Shown here: positions 49,201 to 62,500 of the stretch, one piece after another
Position numbering within the stretch: position 1 is the stretch's first letter
How the letters are laid out: every line of letters begins with the position of its first letter
From: Epichloe hybrida
Lineage: Eukaryota; Ascomycota; Sordariomycetes; Hypocreales; Clavicipitaceae
Length of the DNA stretch: 64,000 nt
Reading direction: 5' to 3'
Assembly: GCA_019022495.1 (NCBI GenBank)
Contig: JAFEKR010000025.1
Location: 434,001 to 498,000 of the forward strand
Notes under the pieces: generated by a model
What the model was told of the DNA's origin: nothing
Seen by the model: the letters and a program-made list of their open reading frames with translations, nothing else
The model's database searches: none
Translations under genes and position numbers: made by a program

Positions 49201-51357
49201 CTCCGCTATAGGGGGATAATTACTATCTATACTAATAATTAGTAAATATAGCCTCTAGAGGGTCTCCTTATTAGTACTAAAGGTATTAGGAGAACCTCTT
49301 ATTTAATTCTATAATAGTAATTACCTTACAGAGGTCTCTAGCAAGACTTTTAAAGCCTAAGGAGTATATATATTCTACTATCTAATATTTAGGCACACTA
49401 GCTATAGTATTTAAGGCCTGCTTATAAAGCTTAGTATTTACTGTTTTAGTAAGGTATAGTCCTCTATGAATTTTCTTAAGGGTTAATAATGTAATCTTAA
49501 GGTAATTAAGCTTGCTTTTATTAGCGTTCTTCTTAATTATGTTTTTTAATGTTATACTACTTTATTAGTAGTAATAGAATTACAAGTTACTTTCTGTCTT
49601 AAAGCGTTAACAAATATAGGTAATTATCTCTTTATAGGAATAGTTATTCCTAAAGAGGTAATTAAGGAAGTATTATTTAGTATTACCTATTAATATAATA
49701 GGGAAAGCCTTCTAATAATATGTTTAAGGAAGGTTAATTCTATTATACTTATTTTTAAAGAGCGTAATCTTTAGCGTTAAGAAGTTATATAGCTTCCTAC
49801 TATAATAGTTACTATCCTTATATATCTTTGTAAGCTCCGAGATCTTCTTTATAATCTAATCTTTAGAGGCGAATTACTATAAAGGCATATTTTGTTATAA
49901 ATAACAGTCCCCTAGTTATTATTAGTAATAATTATTAGGATAAAGCTATTAATTTAATAGCAATTATTATAGGGGCTCTTATAAAGGTTTATGTAGTCTT
50001 TAGGGTTAGGGAAGGTGAATTTCTAGGGTAGGTTATTAGGGCTATTAATATTAAGGCTCTAGGGGTTTGGAAGATTATAGTCTCTCTTATAATCTCTCCT
50101 ATAACTAAAGAGGTATTAAAGTTTAATAAAGCACTTCTTTAAGGGATACTAGGATTAAATATCCTAGGCCTTGCTTAATAAAAACGCTATAATCTTATAG
50201 AGAATTGCATAATTCTCTAATAACTTCCTTTATAGCCCTTTTAAAGGTGTCTTTAGACTAGCCTTTAAAGTCTTCTTAGAATAATTCCTATAGGTTATTA
50301 TCTCTCTAACCTTAATACTTACTAAGGTTAATAAATCTTATAATCTAGTTATTAAGCTTAAGCTATATAGTAGTCTCTAGATCTAGCTTAACGGATTCTT
50401 TCTAATTACTAGAGAAGTTATAAGTAAGCTATTAAAGGTATAAGGGTAACTTATGCTCTTAGGGTCTTTTAGGGGTAATAGTTAGAGCCTTACTATTACT
50501 AGTAGCCTTTGCTCTTATAGAAGGTCTAGATTTCTCTGCTATCTTTAACTATAAAAGAAATATTGCTAATTTATTATTTTTACTACTAATTAAGCTCCTA
50601 TATTTACCTATTACTATTATAAGGTTCTTCTTTTATATTTTAGGAGTGTTATTACTCTAATAAAATTAGAAGATTATAAAAATAGGAAAAATAAAAGAAA
50701 AAGCAGCGGAAGTAGTAAAAGTAGTAATAAGAATAAATTAATAGAGATAAAGAAAGTAATAGAAGTTCTAAAAGTAACTAGAAAATAATAGAAAAAGTAA
50801 TAAGGGAATAATAGGATTTACTACTTCCTATTTTTTATAAAAAGAAGGGAAGGAGGTAATCTCTCTCTCTTATTAATAAGTATAGGGCAAATAGCACTAA
50901 GAGTAAAGGGGGTAAAAAATAAGTAGTAAATACTTATAGGGAGAGATTAAAGGTCTATTAGAAGGTAATATATTAAAGGGAATTTATAGGTGTATTAGCT
51001 AGCTTAGCTAAGGTTATTTAACATTAGGTTTAAAATAAATGCCTCGCGGCAATAGATTCAGTTAGTTAGTTAGTTTTCTCGTAATAGATAATAAAATTAA
51101 TAATTAATAATAATATCCTAGATAAATATAACGAAGTTATATCCCTTAGCCTAAGGGTTAATAAATTAATTCCTTAGAAGCCTAATAAGCCTATAACTAG
51201 GATTCTAGTCTCTTCCTTTAGCACACTTATGTAGTTATGCCTCTTTACTATAATAACCATTATAGCACAACAAGGGGTAGTAGTAGTAGCATCTATAGAA
51301 ATATCTCTTCTTATAATACCTAGCTTATCTATAGTTATAAAGTTAACTACTAATTAG

Positions 51358-51623
51358 TGTTAGTTACACTAAGGTCCTGCGTAGGTATAAGGGTAATCCT
51401 ATATAATTAAAGTTAATAATAGTTAATTAAATTAGCTAGGAAGGAAAGAGAAAAAAGAGAGAGAAAGTCTAGATACTAGGAAAGTAAGCGAAACCTGTAT
51501 ATAGGGTAAAAGAGGGGGTAGCGAATTAATATAGCCAATCGCATTACATGCATTACGCTAGACCTACAATTTGGTCCGGTCTTTGGCCACGATTGAACCG
51601 ATGAAGATCCGAAGGAATTAACA
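51358..51623 (-). repeat. LTR of element B (right, 5' LTR)
   Basis: 266 bp, TGTTAGTTACACT to GGAATTAACA, followed by the CTATG duplication and the resumption of element J. Confidence 0.9.
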
Positions 51624-53009
51624 CTATGCCTATATTAAATAATACTAGCACTACTAACTAGTAGTTATCTTACTATAGGGATACTTATATTCTTATTCTT
51701 TTATCTATAGGTTTCTCTATAGTAAGACTATTATCCTAGGCTTACACTAAACTAATTAGAATTTTATTTAGGTCTAAAGATTTATTACTACTATCTTTAT
51801 ACTTCTTAGTAATATACTTACTACTCTTATAAATTAAGTAGTCCACTACTTTATATCTATTTATACTATATCTAAGGCTACTGTATTTATAGTATTTAAA
51901 TAGCTTCTAGCCTATGCCTTATTATTAGGAACCTTACTATAAGTTATTTATAAGGAAGCTAAAGCATTATCTCTTATTATTCCTACTCTCTTTATTATAG
52001 CTTCTATTATAACTCTTTATTATAAATATTATTATAACTTTAGCTTTTTTACCTTAGCCCTATAGATAGCTCTAAGATATAGGGAACTCCTAGCTAACTA
52101 TATACTACCTTATAGTATTATTTAAGCTATTTAGGAATATTACTATCCTTAAATATATAGGGATTTAGTTAGGTAATTTAGCTTTTACCTTTATCTAAAG
52201 TCTTAAGAAAGATTAGAATAATTAATCATGCTTTTACCTAAGGTTTAGTAGCGTCCTAGTAGCTTCTAAGCACCTTATATCTTTATCTATTATGCTAGTG
52301 TTTAGCTAAGATATAAATCTATCCTAGGTATAGGATATATAGTTAACTATCCTATTTACTATTATATAATATATTTATTATTGCTTTATATTATTAGCTA
52401 GGTAGCTACTAGTATATATTACCTTCGTCCTATTATCCTAGAAGGTTCTTAAGTCTAACTAGAATAGCATATTTAAATCTTATAGGTATGCTTATAAATT
52501 CTTATAAGTATCTTCTTTATATATAAGTACCTTATACTATATTTTTATAAAGCTTTATAGGTATATACTTATTATAAACGTACTATTAGGTAGGAAACCT
52601 AGGAATATAGGATTTATTAGTGTGTTTATCTAAGGGGTAATTATAAGTCTTTTACTTAATCTAGCTAATTATAAGTCTACTTCTATTTCTTTAAGCTACA
52701 CTTCTATTTCTAAGATCTCTTATCTTATATAAGTATTACATAGCTAGGCTTATATAACCTTATATTACCTCTATAGCTAGTCTAGATTATTATTATTTCT
52801 AAATCTAGGGTTATAATATTAGTTAAGTAGTATTTACTATACCTTATTATATTCTATAGTTAAAGTATTTAGATTACTACTTAAGTACTATAGGTTTAGG
52901 GCTTCCTTACTAGGTAGTATAGGTATATTCTAAGTAAATATCCTATAGCTCCTTTATATTTAAATCTAGCTAATAGTTTATTTTCCTAAAAGGGTTTAAG
53001 AGTTTAACT

Positions 53010-53276
53010 TATTATAACTATAGTAAAAGAGATATAAATAAAGTAAAAGCTAAGGTTTTTAGTTATAGCTAGAGAGCTATTACTTAGGGGTAAGTATATA
53101 AAGGTCTTAAACTCTAACCTTTTATATCTCTTATAGGTAGTCCTTATTTAAATACCTTACTATATACACGTAGCTATCTAGTAGCTACTTAGTTATCCAC
53201 GTAGGCTAAGGCTTACCTAAGGGCTCTATTATGTGACTGTCCTATCCGTGACTCCCTAGCCTCCGTGCTCCTGACA
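53010..53276 (-). repeat. LTR J3 (right, 5' LTR of J)
   Basis: 267 bp. The left end is strongly mutated (TATTATAACTATAG versus TGTCACGACTGTGG in J2), whereas the right third stayed unmutated (CCGTGACTCCCTAGCCTCCG). It is followed by TACTT, the duplication also seen before J2. Confidence 0.9.
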
Positions 53277-53841
53277 TACTTATAATAAAAGGTATAAGGT
53301 AAGATAATCTTATAGGGATTATTATAGACCTAGTAAGAGGTAATTATAAGATCTTTTTAACTATAACTATTAGTATATAACTATATATTAAAAGGGATAG
53401 CCCTAATAAGGCTTTTACTATTAGAAAGGACTCTTATAACCTAAAATCCCTAATAGCTATAAAAGCAAACCTTTAGTATATAAGGATAGCTTATTTAGGT
53501 AAGGATATAATGGATTAAGTGCTTTAAAAGGTTAATATACTAATAAAAGAGTATAGTAAGGGTAAATATAAGATTTATTATATAGCTAAGGCGTAGAGGT
53601 AGATATCGCGAGTTCCATAGACAGATTCCCTACCCTTAGGACCTCTTTAGGTTATAACCTATAACCTCTTTACTTAATTATAAGGCTATAATAAGGATTA
53701 TTACATTACTCTCTTTACTTATAAAGTAATAGGCCTTTATTATATCTTTATAATTCTATTAAAGACTGAAATCGCGTCTTACTTTAATTAATTAGAAGCG
53801 CGCTATATAAGAACCTTTAGAATTTATATTATGGTTATTAT
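53277..53841 (+). mobile_element. Copia element K, continued: integrase N-terminal region
   Basis: The plus-strand reading includes SKGKYKIYYIAKA and the core-domain start DSLPLGPL.VITYNLFT, as in Copia GAG-pre-integrase and integrase domains. It runs up to the solo LTR at 53842. All stops are TAA/TAG. Confidence 0.7.
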
Positions 53842-54672
53842 TGTTAAAAATAAGACCTATTTTTAGCCCTTTTCTAGTTAAAGAACCTTCTTATTACTAG
53901 CTTGCTTTGCAAGTCTGACAGCTGCACTGCAGCTGTTAACGGTCGCGAGGGCAGCTGTTAATGACTGCGTCGCAGCTGTCAACAGCTGCGACCGACCGTG
54001 TGGATGACTAATTAGTCAATTGCGTTGTGGCTGCAAGTGTGGCTATAACCACGCTACTAGTAATTAAGTAAGCTAGGGTGATGTAAGCTAGGGTGACGTA
54101 AGCAGGTTACCCTACACATAACTTACCCTATAGCTATCTTTGACAACGATTTTCTCTTTATCTAGAGGTTGTACAAAAGTTTCACATATAGCAAATTAAA
54201 GCTTGAAGATAGGGCTTTCTTTTTATGTAAGGTTATTTTTTAGACCAAAAGTTAGTGCATATAGGTTGCTAGCTAGTATGGTGGTGAGTCGATTTTTTGG
54301 TTTTTGTATACAAATGAATTTTACGGAAAATCAAAAGTGGCCTGTAAGACCCCGTTAGCGGCCCGGATCCACCAATATAGTTAGTAGGTCTATGAGAGGA
54401 AGAAGATCTTTTTAACTAGCTAGATAGCTAGTCCTCTCAACTAACAACAGCCGCATTGCCCGTACAACATATCTAAAATCAATTCTATTGCTCTATAAGA
54501 TATTATAAAAGTGATCTAAATCGAATTCTATTAGTTAATAACTGCCACAACCTTCCGTTGCGTTACGTTGATTAATTCAACGTTGCGGCCCTATCGGTCC
54601 CCGACCGTAGAGCTTGCACTTGTACAGCTGTTGCCAGCTGGCAGCTGGTAACTAGCTCCCTACATTTCAATA
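53842..54672 (+). mobile_element. Solo LTR of Copia family F inside K
   Basis: 831 bp, the counterpart of 762-1585 with an extra 7 bp (a short CAGCTGG-type duplication). ATTAT flanks it on both sides (53837-53841 and 54673-54677). K's integrase continues on the far side, so this is a clean solo LTR insertion. Confidence 0.92.
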
Positions 54673-55519
54673 ATTATTACTAATAGGGAAACTACTTTCT
54701 AGACTAAGAAGTAAGAGGTAGAGATTACTAATAAAGGTGTTATTATTAGAAAGTCTAGTCTAGCTTATCCGCACTAAAATAGGCATGCTAAGCGATCTAG
54801 GGGGGTAATAATAAGGGTTATAATAACTCTAATAACCTAAGTAGGCTTTCTAGAGAATCTTTAGCCTATAGCCGCGGAAGCAGCTATTTATATTCTTAAT
54901 CGCACGCTTAGAAAGTCTCTAGACTAGCTTTTACCGCATTAAGCTTTAAATAAATAGCTATGAGAGAATAAGCTTTAATAGAACTATTTACCTAAGAAGC
55001 TAGAAGCTTTATTAAATTATCTTTAAGCTTTTAGTTATAAAGCTTTTATAATAATATAGGATAGGCTTAGGAAGATAGGTTTAAAGCTATTATAAAGAGC
55101 TTATATTAGTTATCTAGCTAGTTATATCTCTTCTACCTAATATCTGATTTAGGTACTAACGATGTAAAGGAATTATTAGTTCTTATTAAGCTATGTTACC
55201 TTTAATAAGTTAATCTTCTACGCTTAAGAAAAGGATCTTTTAATTAAGGAAAAAGAGCCTAAAAAACGCCTCCTTTAAGAGCTTATGGAAGACTTTAAGG
55301 TTAATAATGTAAATATAGGATATCCTTAGGATATAGGGCTCCTATAGGCATAAGACTCCCTTCCTCTAATCTAACTATAAGAAGATTAACATAATCGCAA
55401 TTAACTAAATAATAAAGAAAAGGAAAAAGAAACTTAGGAATTAATTCTCCTAACTTCTCTAAATTTACCTAGCTATTAACTGGATTTTTCGGATTGCGAA
55501 CTAATAAATATTGATAGTC
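54673..55519 (+). mobile_element. Copia element K, continued: integrase core
   Basis: The translation shows NKGVIIRKSSLAYPH.NRHAK followed by RSRGVI and AAIYILNRTL, matching the Copia integrase stretch APYTPEQNGHAERSGGVI ... AVYILNRTP. The sequence ends at a Gypsy LTR (55520). The RT part of K is not present here. Confidence 0.8.
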
Positions 55520-55723
55520 TGTGTGAGGCCCCACTCACAACACTAGCGCGCTAGCGCACTACTAGGCAGGCACACCACGCCCTAGGGCTAGGTTTACGTA
55601 ATACTAGCAAGTTACTAGCTATAAGCTAGTAACTTATATATATAATATACTTAGACCTAGTAAGCTTTAGTTAATATATAAACACCCCTATACCTCTTAC
55701 TTAGCTATCCCTTTATTCTTATA
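55520..55723 (+). repeat. 5' LTR of Gypsy element D2
   Basis: 204 bp, TGTGTGAGGCCCCACTCAC to TTATTCTTATA. It contains the palindrome at 55609-55635 shared with 3406-3432 and 16833-16857, and the GC-rich core CCCTAGGGCTAGG. Confidence 0.8.
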
Positions 55724-58700
55724 ATTCTAAAGCTTCTCTTACTAGCTACCTAAGAGTAATATAAGGGGAAGAATAACTTAATTTACTAAAACTATACTAT
55801 ATATTACTTAGGATTAGCTAGATAATAGTAATACTATAGCTAGGAATATACTATATTCTATAACCTTATCTAAAGCTATACCCTTTACTATAGTAGTAAA
55901 AGAGATAGTAGTTAGGGAGTAAATTACCTAGCTTAAGTAACTTAAGAAACTATAGAATTAAGAAAAGAAGCTTACTAACTTAATATAATCTTATAGAGAA
56001 CTAGTAAAAAGAGGCTAAAAGAATAGTTTATTCTTAAGCCTTAGTAGCTAAGAAGTTAAGGTCTAAAATATTATAAAACTCTAATACCTTATAAACTTAT
56101 AGAAGTATAAGATATAGCTTAATAACCTTAACTATACCTTTAAGGGAGTAAAGAAAAAGTATTACTAGGATAACTAAAAGATTCTCTTTATACTTAACTA
56201 TATATATATAAACTATTAGGCTAGATAGGACTAATATATTAAAGAATAAATAGCTAATAGTTAGGATTATCTTAAGGATAACTAGGATAAGTTCTAAGAC
56301 TAGACCCTTACGCTACTTAAAGACTTTATAAGTTATAATATATAAATAGCTATATAGCTATATAGCTAGAAAACATAAAGTAAAAGAAGGGCCAGAGTTC
56401 TATTAAGTTTAGTATTTACTTAGATTTACTAGAGAAACACCTAGAATAAGCTCTAGAAAAGACTTATACTCTTATATTCTTTATAAAATTACTTCCTAAC
56501 TTATAAGATTATATTAACTTACATATAGATATTACTAGTTTAATATAAGAAGATATTATATAACTTGCCTAGTAATTCTAGAAGGTAATATTAAAGAATA
56601 AGTAAAAGCTAAATAATTTAGAAGAGAAAGGGCTATATAAGGTAGCTTAATACTAAAGATATAACTTCTTATAAGGATATTAGCTAAATAAGGACTAAAG
56701 AGATAAGGATAAGAATAAGGAAAAGACCCTAGCTACTTACCTAAATAATAATAGACTATAAGGAAGAAAATAGTGCTATAACTATAGTAGTATAAAGCAT
56801 TTCTTCTATAATTATAATAAGCTAAGGAAAGACTAATAAGAAGGTTAGGAAAACTCCTAGAGGTAAAAGTAAAAGCCCTTACCTTTACCTTAGATACTAG
56901 GGTACTAGTAGAACGCTAATTCTATACACTAGTTACTATTTATAGGTATAAAGATATTAAAATAGTAGCGAATCTTAATAGTTATACTAAGATTAATATT
57001 ATAAGCGCCTAATTTATATAGACTTATAAGCTTAATTAGGCTAAGGCTATAGCACTTATCTTAAAGGTAGTAAGGGCTTTAATAGTCCCTTAATATAGTA
57101 TCTATAAGGTACTTATTTTAATTAAAGATTTATAAGGTAAAGAGAAAGACCTTAAGTTACTATATATAGCTATTAATAAGGACTTAAAAGTAAAGGGAAG
57201 CCTTATATTAATTAGAATACACACACTTATAGAAGAATATATATATCTTTACTTATACTTATAAGAATAGTAGTTTAAAAAGAGAAAGGTAGCTTTTTTA
57301 TTACTAACTCCTTATAAGTTTATAAAGGTAATATATAATAAAATAATTATATATGCTATTATAAGTATAATAAAAGATAAGTTTCTCCCTCTTAAAGATA
57401 AAGAGAAGGCAAAAGTATATAAAACTATTAAAGATATTCTAAAGGAACTATATAAATTTAAAGATATATTTATATTATATAAAATAAGGAGCCTCCTATT
57501 AAAGAAGTTAACTAACTATATAATTAATCTTATACTAGGAGCTATACCCCTATATAGACTAATCTATTCTCTCTCCTAAAGTAAACTTAAAGAGCTTTAG
57601 GAATATATTAATAATAACCTAAAGAAAGGCTAGATAAGACCCTTAAAGAGCCTAGTAAGCGCGCCTATTTTATTTATACTAAAAAAGAATAGAATACTAT
57701 AGCTATATATTAACTATTAAGGGCTTAATAAGGTAATATAGAAAAATTACTATACTCTCCCCCTAATTTTAGAGATTCTTAATTAATACTAAGGGGCTTA
57801 TTTCTTTTCTAAGATTAATATTAAGGATATATACTACTAAATTTATATTAAAGAGAGTAATAAATAGAAGATAGCTTTTTGTATATATTATAAGCACTAT
57901 AAGTACCTTATAATACCTTTTAAGTTAATAAATACCCTAGTTACTTTCTAAAGTTATATCTATAAGGCACTATATAGGCTAGTTAATACTATTTATATAG
58001 TATATCTAGATAATATCTTAATCTTCTTTAAGATAAAGAAGGAGCATACTAAATATATTAAGTAAGTCCTTAAATATATAAGGTTAGTAAAGTTATATAT
58101 AAAACCCTTTAAGTACTTTTTCTATAAGGAATTAGTAAAATTCCTAGGGTTTATTCTCTTTATTAATAGGATATTAATAAATACTTACTAAGTTAATATA
58201 ATTAGAGAATAGAAGAAGCTAATAAGTTTTAAGAATATATAGTTATTTCTTAGGTTTTATAACTTTTACTAATAGTTTATCTATAAATACTCTAGGATTA
58301 TAGTACCTTTTTATATATTAATAAAAGGTAGTTAAAATAGTATCTAGACTAGGAGGTTTATATTTAGAGAAAAGAAGTAATTAGCATTTAACTAGCTAAA
58401 AGATACCTTTTAGTAAGCGCCTTTACTCTAATACTATAACCTAAGTTAGGTAGTATATATTAAGATAAATACCTTGATTTTTATAATAGTAAGAATTCTA
58501 TCTTAGTAAGATAATAAGGGCTATTAGTATCTAGTAGCCTTTTAGTTAAGGAAGTTTATAAATACTAAATATAACTATAGTATAGCTAATTAAGAGCTAC
58601 TTACTATAGTAAAGTTATTTAAACACTAGTAATATTATATTAAAGGCATAGAGATACCTATAGAGGTCCTATTAGACTATTATAACCTATAGACCTTTAT

Positions 58701-59355
58701 AAGGTAGTAGAAGCTAAATAAAAGATAGGTATAATAGTGTATATTCCTTTACCCTTTCTATTTTATAATTAAGTATAGACTAAGGAAAAGTAACCCTATA
58801 AATATACTATTAAGAAAGTTTAATTATAAGGGTAAACCTATATTAAATAAGGCACTCTTACTAGAGCTTTAAAGGAAAATAGTAAATATCTATATAGTAA
58901 AAGAAGAAGTACTAATATATTAAAGAAGTTATAGTATAATACTAGTTTTAAAACCTACTAAGGTAAGAGTAGCCTAGGTAAAAGGCTAGTTAGCTACTAT
59001 AAATCTAGTAATAAGTTAGCTAAATAAGGGTAATTTTAAGAAGAAGGTAGTATATATTTAAGATATTAGTATAGTATAAGTAATTTAGGGGGCTATTATA
59101 TTACTAAATCCCTACTAATCTATAGTAAATAAACTATTAGTATAATTACTATAGAAGGTATAGGACTAAGATCTAGATTTATAAAAGCATAAAGGTAAGG
59201 TTAACTCCTAAGTAAAAGGGAGGGGAAAAGCTAGTTTATAGTTATATAGTATAAGGGGCTTTCTAATATATAAAGACTAAGTAGTTATTCTATAGGAGCC
59301 TATCTTATAATAAGAGCTTCTATAGCTATACTATAATAATTTATTAGTAAGTTAC
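55520..59355 (+). mobile_element. Gypsy element D2: 5' LTR, gag and pol up to integrase
   Basis: Plus strand. The 204-bp LTR (55520-55723) is followed by a gag-like region (about 55900-56960). RT lies at about 57540-57800, with PLYRLIYSLS and RPLKSLVSAPILFILKKNRI, matching the RPSKSPAGAPVLFVPKKDG core. RNase H lies near 58380-58620. A stretch at 59260-59345 ending ELLQLYYNNLLVSYC matches the start of the integrase zinc-binding domain (LLRRYHNDPLAGHFG). There the element is cut by Copia element E. Frames carry RIP-type stops. Confidence 0.85.
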
Positions 59356-59587
59356 TGTTGCGACAACCGGGTTAACATCAGGTTGACCACTAGGAAAGTG
59401 GAGCACGTGCAGCAGCGCCGCACTATGATTGGCCGCACCCGTACGCGAGGCACACACGTGACTTGCGTCCCCCTTTTTCTTATAGCTACATAACGTTGTA
59501 AATAGCTTTAATCCTTAGACCTTATTATATTATTAAACCTAACCCTACGTTACACTAGTGCATACTAATCCCTTAGTGTAACTAACA
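59356..59587 (+). repeat. 5' LTR of Copia element E
   Basis: 232 bp, GC-rich in its first 130 bp (CACGTGCAGCAGCGCCGCAC) and little altered, AT-rich toward its 3' end. Its last 12 bp are the same as the 3' end of the A/B family LTR read in coding direction, so the elements are related although the 5' parts differ. Confidence 0.8.
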
Positions 59588-62500
59588 CTAATTAGTGGTT
59601 AAAAAACCATAGATAAGCTAGGAATTACTTAAGAAGAGGCCTTCCTTTAGCTACCTAAGGAAGTGTGCTAAAGGAAGATAGACTCTAGATACTAGATATC
59701 AGGCTTCCTAGGGATCTGATTTTTTTTCTATTAGCAAGTCTCTGACCATTAATAGAAGAATTAATCCTATTATCTATCATGAGAAAACCAATTAACTAAC
59801 CAAGAGTTTATAGCCACGTATAACTTCTTAAACTAGAGATTAAAAACCCCTTAACCTTACTAATTAAAAATCCCTTAGCCTCGCTAGCTAAAGACTATTA
59901 ATAATAGCACCCCTAAGTAATAAATAAGCTTTATCTTAGACTACTAAAGGAAAGTAGCCTGCCTAGTTAAGACCTAATAAAGTAAGCTTACCTCTATAAC
60001 TTTAAAAACATGCCTTAGTTATTACCACTAACTAAGAGAGCTTAAGAGAACTAGATCCTTAGACTACTAAGGAATAGGAGCTTAATAACTATCTTGCTTG
60101 GATAATTAATATCTATAAGAGCGGTTAATACAAAGATCTTGCCCTTTAGGAGATCTTCTGTAATAACCTTAATAGCTAGACAAAAGAAACACTTAATTAA
60201 GCTTTATAACCTTTAGTACACGAATTACAAGACTACCTACGTAAGAATGGCATCTATATTATTTGAAATCAAAGCAGTAAGATTATTAAATTATTAATTT
60301 AAGTCCTTAAAGAAGAAATAATGTTATAGTGGCCTAAAAATAAAATTACAAAGTAAATTGCTATAGGCAAATTCCTCTCTTTAAATAATCCTACCCTTAA
60401 AAGCCCTCTGATCACAAGCCCTTTAATTTACACTACCCCTATCTATTACCCTTTAGTATATAATCCTCCTATATACAACCCCCTAATTAATAACCCTTAT
60501 AATCCCGCTTCAAACAACCCTCTAGCTACATAACCACCTCTAGGAAGAAACACACCTAAACCCCTAATAAATCCAACAATTCCGCCAATTATCCTAGAAT
60601 AACTAATTTAATAGATAACCCTAGCTATGCAAATAGTAACAATCCTATCTAAAGATTAAATTGTGAGAAAGATCTTAGAACTCACAAAGAGCTATAAGGA
60701 TAACAACTATTATAGTAGGAAGATATATAACTTCCTTACGCTAAAAGTTAACTTATTCTAAAACAAATACAACAGACTAAATCTCCTATAGGAATATATA
60801 CACAAGGCCCTTCCTATTATACTTTTAGGTAATGCTAAGTAGTATTACCTTAATTATCTAGTAAATAAAGGCTTTACATACAAACAAATAGTTAATAACA
60901 TTCATTAACAATTTAAAACAGAAAGTAACTAATAGTTCTATTACTAAGAATAGAATAGTATAACGCTTAGGAACATTATTACTACTAATCTAGATAAATC
61001 TAAACTAGATTATCTTAAGATTCTACTTACAACCCTTAAATATATTCACAGAGGACTCTTTCCCCTATTAATAGTTAATACAAAACTTTATTGTTAGACC
61101 CTAAGCGTAATTTCTAGTATTCTAGAGCGTAAGTAAGCTAAATATAATCATTCACCTAGCTTTAAAGGACTTACTAGAGACCTCCGTAAATCAATCTCTA
61201 TTACTAAAGCTAATAAATTAGCTACCTAATTTAATTAAAGCACCGTTAGTACTACTAATGCTAACAAATCAGAGGTAATGTTCATAGACTACTATTATAA
61301 CTAACCATATAATTAATAAGGTTAAGACAAAGGCTATAGTTACTATAACTAAGGCTATAACTACGGAAGATACCACGTCTATAATAAGAACGAATGCTAG
61401 TTAACAAACTATCTAGAAAAAGACTAGAAAGAGACAAAAGAGCGCTAGTAGAAGAACAAGAGACACTAATCACTACTAATAAAGAAAAAGTATTAGGTAT
61501 TCCTTATAGCCTATAAAGGCTAAGTATCTAAAGAAGCTAATAACCTTACTAATAAAGCATAGGAATTAGCCAAAACCTTTATTAAGTCTAATAATAACAA
61601 AGACAAGAATAACAATATAGAAAAGACTTTCACATCAAAGTTTAACTAGCTAAGTATTACATAATTCTTTACATTAGGATTTCAACTAGTTAATAGTAAT
61701 ATTATTAATATCCTAAGAGATAAATCGTTTAAGTATATATACCTTAAGCACAATCCCTTTAATAATATAAAAACCTCTTACATTTTAGAGGAATATTACT
61801 TTAAAGAAGTTTTCTAAGGGATAATACCTAACATAGGAACCTTAGGTATCTTAACAGCTAGAATTAGATAAGTATAAGCTTTGCTAAGATTAATGCCATC
61901 ACTAAAGATTAAACTAACTCTAGAAAAGATAATTAAATTTAGTGCTAGGAGCGCAATTACAAAAGGAGTAGTTAACATACTAATAGAGCTAGGTAACATC
62001 CCTTTCTATGTAATTAACACATATACGCCTTTCTTATTCTCCTTAAATAATATAGATAGGTTACGCGTTAAGGTAAACAACCTTATAAACGTATTAATCT
62101 AAGATAATAAGATAGTTCCTATTATTAGGAAATAAGGACATCTTTAGTAAACTCTAGAAGCTAGAGAAATAATAGCTTTCTACCTATTAGAAACAGAACT
62201 CCATTAACTACATTAATAATTCAGTCACCTATTAGTTAAACAGCTCACAAAGATACTAAACCAAGCTAGACATAATATTAAAGCAAAGGCCATTAAATAA
62301 TTAACTAAAATTTACTACTATTACTAAATAAACAGAAAGGCCCTAGGTAAATTCAAGTTTATAATCAAAGATAACCATAAGTTTAACTACAAGATTATAG
62401 TTAATATTATTTAAATTAATAGACAACCTATTCTTTATATTATTAATTCTATAACCTTATTTTAAGCAGCCTAATTCCTTAATCTAAATAAGTAGAAGGC

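Larger units (their letters stand above)
38022..51623 (-). mobile_element. Copia element B, complete but split by nested element C
   Basis: Same family as A: the 266-bp LTRs and the interior align with A along the whole length once C (39400-46246) is removed, leaving about 6.75 kb. The duplication CTATG flanks it (38017-38021, 51624-51628). Coding direction is minus: gag side near the right LTR, integrase near 48150, RT near 46700, and RNase H near 38600-38800. It differs from A mostly by transitions. No frame is intact. Confidence 0.92.
31855..53276 (-). mobile_element. Gypsy element J, complete but split by nested element B
   Basis: The 267-bp LTRs lie at 31855-32121 and 53010-53276. The 5-bp duplication TACTT occurs at 31850-31854 and 53277-53281. 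Removing B leaves about 7.8 kb. Coding direction is minus. The RT is visible at about 37200-37085, with LAKALILFILKKLGKLRLYM and NYRGLNRITIK, matching the Gypsy core [26 protein letters not shown]. Sequence upstream of B (51624-53009) is in the gag position. The interior between the 3' LTR and the end of pol (about 32122-34050) is unusually long. All frames are broken by RIP-type changes. Confidence 0.88.
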
